Source: Clostridiaceae bacterium AF10-41
GTDB taxonomy: Bacteria > Bacillota > Clostridia > Clostridiales > Clostridiaceae
Assembly (NCBI GenBank): GCA_027686065.1
Contig: JAQCTH010000031.1
Span: 1 to 42,791, forward strand
Direction: 5' to 3'
DNA length: 42,791 nt
Position 1 is the first letter of the stretch. Each line of letters starts with the position of its first letter. The position numbers and the translations under genes are program-made. A model generated the notes under the pieces. It saw only the letters and a list, made by a program, of their open reading frames with translations. It was not told the origin of the DNA and ran no database searches. Positions 38,939-42,791 of this stretch are shown in pieces.

Positions 38939-39553
38939 TTATTGTTCATAATTCTTAACCAATTTATAGAAAGTTGTCTTTTTAAGGTTTAATATATCCA
39001 TTGCTTTTACTGCCGATATGTTTCCGTTCTTCCATTCAGCATAAACCTTACTAAACTCTTTTGGATATTCTGCCGAAGGTCTGCCAAACTTTAAACCTTT
39101 TGATTTTGCAACTGCTATACCTTCTGCTTGTCTTTGTTTTATTTTAATCCTTTCCTTTTGTGCCATATATGATAATAGTTCAAATACTATGTTAGCTATT
39201 AGGCTTTTTTCTAAGTCTGTTTTATCTGTAGTGTTCAATATAGGAGTATCAATTACAATAATATTAACCCCTTGTTTTAACAGTTCGTGCCACTCTTCCT
39301 TTATCATTTGCATATCTCTGCCAAGTCTATCAAGTTCTTTAATTATTAGAGTATCTCCATCCCTTAAATTAAGCTTTAAAGCCTTGTAGTTTTCCCTATT
39401 GAAGTCTTTACCACTTGCTTTATCTATGTAAATATCACGTTCATTTATAACAATATTGTTCTCTTTACAGTATTCATTTAAAGCCTGTACCTGTCTATCT
39501 ATGTTCTGTTCAAGTGTACTCACTCTAATATAAGCAAATGTTTTATTTTTCAT
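38939..39553 (-). CDS. Serine recombinase / resolvase
   Basis: The 204-residue protein has the resolvase catalytic domain with the nucleophile Ser12 in AYIRVSTLEQN, the ELDRLGRDM block with conserved arginines, and the EKSLIANIVFELLSYMAQKERI helix. A C-terminal helix-turn-helix (ISAVKAMDILNLKKTTFYKLVKNY) follows. It has the size of Tn3- and plasmid-type resolvases. It resolves cointegrates or plasmid multimers at a res site, and a matching inverted repeat lies 51 bases upstream (39604-39633). Its presence marks this end of the window as mobile. Confidence 0.93.
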   Translation of the reverse strand: MKNKTFAYIRVSTLEQNIDRQVQALNEYCKENNIVINERDIYIDKASGKDFNRENYKALKLNLRDGDTLIIKELDRLGRDMQMIKEEWHELLKQGVNIIVIDTPILNTTDKTDLEKSLIANIVFELLSYMAQKERIKIKQRQAEGIAVAKSKGLKFGRPSAEYPKEFSKVYAEWKNGNISAVKAMDILNLKKTTFYKLVKNYEQ

Positions 39554-39603
39554 TCTATATCATTCCTTCGTAATAAACTTATTAATTATATAATAGCAGA
39601 ATA

Positions 39604-39633
39604 GTTCGTAATAATCTATATAATATTACGAAC
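39604..39633. repeat. res-like inverted repeat upstream of the resolvase
   Basis: GTTCGTAATA (39604-39613) and TATTACGAAC (39624-39633) are exact inverted repeats with a 10-base spacer, totalling 30 bases. Size and position just before a resolvase gene match a res subsite that also acts as operator. Partial similar words follow (GTTCATAATATT at about 39634-39645) and at about 40199 (GTTACGAAC). Confidence 0.6.
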
Positions 39634-40088
39634 GTTCATAATATTATTTTACAACCTTAACGGACGTCAAATACTGTGGTTTTTACATAGTCCGTAATTG
39701 TATACTTTTATGAACTCATACAAGGAATATCTATATTACCCATACAAATCTAAAATATACACAATACTTCATCTAAAAATAGGTAGGGGATAGGTAATAA
39801 ATTTTCCCTTATATAATTGGGACTCAAACAATAGAATATTTATGAATTTTAATTTAGGCTGAATTTTTTATTTTTTCCGAATCTCCCTTTAGGCAAATCC
39901 CTTCTAATTTAAACTAAGGTATGTATCTGACCTTAACCCCAATTCATTACAAACCCATTTAAGCCTACTTAGTTACCCTACTAGGAAGTTATTTTGTACA
40001 AGCTGTCATATAGGTTTAAATTGACTTAAAAAAGGTAAGTTCCGTATAATGCAAGGTTAACGGAAAGAAGGGTAAATAAAAAGAAAAT

Positions 40089-40127
40089 GCCTTACTATCC
40101 GTTAATTTAGATAGCAAGGCTGTTTTT
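40089..40127. terminator. Terminator hairpin downstream of the membrane protease gene
   Basis: GCCTTACTATC (40089-40099) and GATAGCAAGGC (40110-40120) form an 11-bp stem with one mismatch. T-rich sequence follows on the plus strand, and TTTTCTTTTT on the minus strand. Confidence 0.6.
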
Positions 40128-40252
40128 ACAATTCCTGTATAAGTTAAAGCTTTTTGTAAATCTATTTAAGGCTTCTTTAGTTCATCATATACGAATGTTA
40201 CGAACTACATTCCAATATTACAATAATTCTAAACACCTATCTTAATTATTAA

Positions 40253-41020
40253 CTAGTTTGCATTCTTAATTACGAGTATTTGATTTCTTCTATAATTACT
40301 TATAATAAACAAACTAACTATGATAAATCCTGGTAAGACTACATATACAGACTTACTTAATATTAACATATCATTTACACAATTGAATAATATATGAAAA
40401 ACAATAGCACCCCATAGGCTTCGTTGCTGTAAAACTAGAAAACCTAACAGAATACCAATAATAAGGGCATATATAAAGGCCAGTAAACTTTCGTAGGTTG
40501 GATTGACAAGGTGAACAACAGAGAAAATAATTGCTTGTATGACCACTGCTTTATTAGCTAAATGTGTCTCTTTATCAATAAGTCTCAAAATATATCCTCT
40601 AAATAAAATTTCTTCTGAAAATCCAGCAATCATATATTTACTTAACATAACTACTATTCCTATAGCCGAAAGTGGTTTAATACCGATACTATACCCTAGT
40701 AAGAGATTTACCCCCAATGTTGTTGAGTAATAAATTATACAAAGAATTACTCCATATAGAATATATTTACATACCTTTTCACTTGTGAATCCTACAGCTT
40801 TTAATGAACCAAATTCCTGTCTTATTGCCCATAATGAACCAATAATTAAGCAAATTCCTATAGAAGATGATGGCATTTTTCCTTTAGTAAATAATACTGC
40901 TATAACAGCCAGTGGTATAAGACATATGATAGCTAATAGAAATACTTTAGCTATCTTTAAAATTATTTGTATCTGTGTTTTGGACACCAATAAGTTAAAT
41001 CTTTTCTTCTTAAAATTCAA
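40253..41020 (-). CDS. CPBP family intramembrane metalloprotease (Abi-like)
   Basis: The 255-residue membrane protein has the three motifs of the CPBP/CAAX-protease family: EEILFRG (EExxxR), FSVVH (FxxxH) and HILFN (HxxxN), in about seven hydrophobic helices. Members process prenylated proteins in eukaryotes and are often linked to bacteriocin self-immunity or phage resistance in Firmicutes. No bacteriocin gene is visible. The start is a TTG with AAAGGAGGT eight bases upstream. Promoter at 41076-41105. Confidence 0.88.
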   Translation of the reverse strand: MNFKKKRFNLLVSKTQIQIILKIAKVFLLAIICLIPLAVIAVLFTKGKMPSSSIGICLIIGSLWAIRQEFGSLKAVGFTSEKVCKYILYGVILCIIYYSTTLGVNLLLGYSIGIKPLSAIGIVVMLSKYMIAGFSEEILFRGYILRLIDKETHLANKAVVIQAIIFSVVHLVNPTYESLLAFIYALIIGILLGFLVLQQRSLWGAIVFHILFNCVNDMLILSKSVYVVLPGFIIVSLFIISNYRRNQILVIKNAN

Positions 41021-41075
41021 CTGAACTTACCTCCTTTAGTTAGCGTACAATAAATTACAATTCTACATTCATATA

Positions 41076-41105
41076 ATTATACACCATATAATTGAATAAT
41101 TTCAA
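41076..41105 (-). promoter_or_regulatory. Promoter of the membrane protease gene
   Basis: TTGAAA (41100-41105) and TATAAT (41076-41081) are separated by 18 bases on the minus strand. Confidence 0.6.
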
Positions 41106-41189
41106 ATATCCACTAATTAATTGTATTCAATAAACTCTTATAACAATCCCCTTTACCATATGTCCCACTGTGGCTATTTATCTTGTTAC

Positions 41190-41228
41190 TTTAATTAGAG
41201 AGGTTTTTTAAACACCTCAATAATTAAA
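41190..41228 (+). promoter_or_regulatory. Leader hairpin ending at the RBS of the sigma-like gene
   Basis: TTTAATTA (41190-41197) pairs with TAATTAAA (41221-41228), with an inner GAGGT / ACCTC stem (41200-41204, 41214-41218). The hairpin ends one base or so before the AGGAGG of the next gene, so it may modulate translation or RNA stability. No T-run follows, so it is not a terminator. Confidence 0.5.
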
Positions 41229-41245
41229 AGGAGGATTTGAGTAAA

Positions 41246-41860
41246 ATGGAATCAATAAAAGAAAATCAATGTGATGAGTATTTAAAATTAGTTAGATTTA
41301 AAATTGGTAGAGAATTAGCTAAAGGAAGTGAATTTGATATACAAGATGCAGAAAGCTTTATTGTTAGTTACGGAACTTACGACATCGAGAGATTTAACAG
41401 TGGTAACAAAGGGTACAACTTCGATAGGTATATGAACGAAAGTATAAAAAAGGATTTCTTAGATTTCATCCGTAAAGAATCTAAAAGAGTGAAAGGAATT
41501 GAATTAAGTTTAGATGAAGAAGTTGGGGATGAGGAATGTGAAATAACATATAAATTTAATGATGATAAAGCTTTGAAGTATGAGGATATTTATAACATAA
41601 GTGATAACCTTATAGACTTAGTTGATAGCATACTTATGTCCATAGAGGATTCCATTGCATTGGAAGAGTTTAATTTAATAACTCAAATAGTAGAAGGTCT
41701 AGCTTATACAAAAGATTCTATCTTCGCCAATGGAACTATAAACATTAGAAAACTATCCAAAGAAATTAGTATTAGCGAGAAAGTAATAAAAAGCAGATTA
41801 GCAAAGTTAAAGGAACTATTAGGAAAAGATAAAAAATTATTATTTAATTTTATAAAATAG
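41246..41860 (+). CDS. Sigma-factor-like DNA-binding protein
   Basis: The 204-residue protein has a charged N-terminal region (about 40-85, DIERFNSGNKGYNFDRYMNESIKKDFLDFIRKESKR) that recalls sigma region 2 as seen in SigI-type factors. The C-terminal part (INIRKLSKEISISEKVIKSRLAKLKELLG) could be a helix-turn-helix like region 4. The match is partial, so I call it sigma-like only. The start ATG 41246 is 11 bases after GGAGG; a TTG at 41237 would be too close. It may control genes of the mobile element. It has no obvious anti-sigma neighbour. Confidence 0.45.
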   Translation: MESIKENQCDEYLKLVRFKIGRELAKGSEFDIQDAESFIVSYGTYDIERFNSGNKGYNFDRYMNESIKKDFLDFIRKESKRVKGIELSLDEEVGDEECEITYKFNDDKALKYEDIYNISDNLIDLVDSILMSIEDSIALEEFNLITQIVEGLAYTKDSIFANGTINIRKLSKEISISEKVIKSRLAKLKELLGKDKKLLFNFIK

Positions 41861-42202
41861 GTTGAAAAGGTAACTTTTTTGATTTTAACTTGCGATTATA
41901 TAGTTGAGAGGACAATTTAATAATACAAGTTAGTTCTTAAAAATAAACTGAAAAAGAAAATTAATGATAACCTCGAATGAAATGAGAGGTAAGATTAATG
42001 CCAAGTTGGTATTGGAATACAAACCAAGCATTTAGTTAGTGTATAATAAAAGGCTTTAAATAAACTCTAAGCTACTCGTGAACTCGTATCTTAAATCTAT
42101 CTTAGGATTTATCTTACTAAAAAGAACATCCGTCATTACTAACTTAAGGAGTAACGGAGAGTTAATAAAAGAATTAATAAAAGAGGAAAGGAAGTAAGTT
42201 AA
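41861..42202. other. Non-coding spacer in the mobile region
   Basis: An ACCTC / GAGGT hairpin (about 41970-41992) is visible. A 23-codon ORF near it lacks an RBS. Nothing else supported. Confidence 0.4.
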
Positions 42203-42466
42203 ATGATGATATATGAAAAATCTAAAAGAAAAAAAGAAGAGGTAAAATATATGGAGGAAGCCATACAGAAAACCTTGCATGAAGAATACAGTTACCCTAT
42301 TATAAACTGTCAATACAATGAAAACTTAGACCAATTTAGTGTTTACTGTTTCGTTGATAGGAATGATGATGACGCATTTATTCCAATGAAGTTTGACTAT
42401 GATGAGGTGATAGAATGGCTTTGTGATGCAAATGTAGAACTATTGCTTAGGGACGGGGGTGTTTAA
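42203..42466 (+). CDS. Hypothetical 87-residue protein
   Basis: The protein starts MMIYEKSKRKKEEVKYMEEAIQ and becomes acidic, with DRNDDDAFIPMKFDYDEVIEWLCDANVELLLRDGG at the end. There are no membrane segments or known motifs. GAGGAAAGGA precedes the ATG, so it is probably translated. It resembles small orphan proteins found on plasmids and phages. No function can be assigned. Confidence 0.5.
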   Translation: MMIYEKSKRKKEEVKYMEEAIQKTLHEEYSYPIINCQYNENLDQFSVYCFVDRNDDDAFIPMKFDYDEVIEWLCDANVELLLRDGGV

Positions 42467-42791
42467 GTTTCCCCCTTTTATCCCTTAAGGTATGAGTAAG
42501 TAAAAAACTTATGGGTTTGTATTTAAGAGAAGTCCTAATTTTACCTCTTCAAAATTGACCTAACCCCCCGTAAAATGAGTGTCTGCAATGATTTTATAGT
42601 GTCACTATATGTCACAAAAACCCTATTTATATATAGGAAGTAACACTTCCACAAAGTGTATCAGCTAACCCCTATTCCTCTTAATCATTGTATTTTCCAC
42701 CTTAATCTTATCTAGTGGATTAAATGCAGTTGCACTTTTTAAATCCTTGCTATAAATGTCAAGCTAGAAATGTAACTTTTTGATCATTTAA
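42467..42791. other. End of window, possible decayed coding remnant
   Basis: On the minus strand an open frame of 33 codons ending at a TAG (42665-42667) has protein-like composition (SATAFNPLDKIKVENTMIKR) but no start codon of its own near an RBS and is closed by a stop upstream (42764-42766). It may be a broken gene. A GGAAGT / ACTTCC hairpin lies near 42638-42652. Confidence 0.3.

Larger units (their letters stand above)
39554..40252. other. Non-coding region between resolvase and membrane protease
   Basis: It contains the res-like repeat (39604-39633) and a terminator hairpin (40089-40127). Scattered words around TTAACGGA appear at 39660, 40050 and 40100. No ORF with an RBS was found. 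Confidence 0.5.

Noticed and set aside
42056..42313. Minus-strand 85-residue ORF over the orphan gene
   Set aside because: Phe/Ile-rich shadow with no RBS, overlapping a plus-strand gene that has one.

Overview
The window looks like the chromosome of a Clostridium sensu stricto species (low-GC Firmicute). The DNA is very AT-rich, most genes have strong AGGAGG-type ribosome-binding sites (RBS), TTG and GTG starts are common, and intrinsic terminators are plentiful. Gene families are typical of fermentative clostridia: a GlpP-controlled glycerol system, an anaerobic-type glycerol-3-phosphate dehydrogenase, NAD+-dependent DNA ligase, PcrA and many one-component regulators. Species cannot be fixed from the sequence alone. 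No rRNA, tRNA or CRISPR array was seen.

Layout. 1-1760: TetR regulator and alpha/beta hydrolase in one minus-strand unit. 1852-5058: glycerol uptake operon glpP-glpF-glpK, with a hairpin terminator between glpP and glpF and a structured leader before glpP. 5416-7796: polar amino acid ABC transporter. 8062-9162: two-P-loop ATPase. 9361-15329: small membrane protein, ligA and pcrA. The PcrA helicase is interrupted in motif III by a 360-residue intein carrying a GIY-YIG-type nuclease. 15733-23948: pseudouridine synthase, lytic transglycosylase, a seven-repeat triple-tyrosine protein, a YaiI/YqxD protein, pgi and an ABC-F ATPase. 24226-27732: an unlisted 48-residue ORF, then the three-gene glycerol-3-phosphate dehydrogenase operon. 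Its leader resembles the one before glpP, so both glycerol loci may be controlled by GlpP antitermination. 27900-33366: amidase, acetyltransferase, GltS, a Cys/His-rich small protein and an AmtB-PII fusion. GltS and AmtB-PII each have a terminator hairpin between promoter and gene. 33476-38559: two MerR regulators, each tied to a promoter with the 19-bp spacer typical of MerR activation. One faces a 2,4-diaminopentanoate-dehydrogenase-like gene and the other leads an operon with a serine hydrolase. Between them lies a 194-bp near-palindrome resembling a MITE.

38719-42791 reads as accessory DNA. It begins with a fragment encoding a GuaA-like C-terminus followed by a terminator. Beyond that come a serine resolvase with a res-like inverted repeat, a CPBP membrane protease, a sigma-factor-like protein and an orphan gene. 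The simplest reading is one end of an element integrated in the 3' end of guaA, with the intact guaA predicted beyond the right edge.

Several intergenic regions also carry degenerate short-word repeats (for example 11660-12010, 16710-17060 and 24450-24600), which look like a dispersed, non-coding sequence class.
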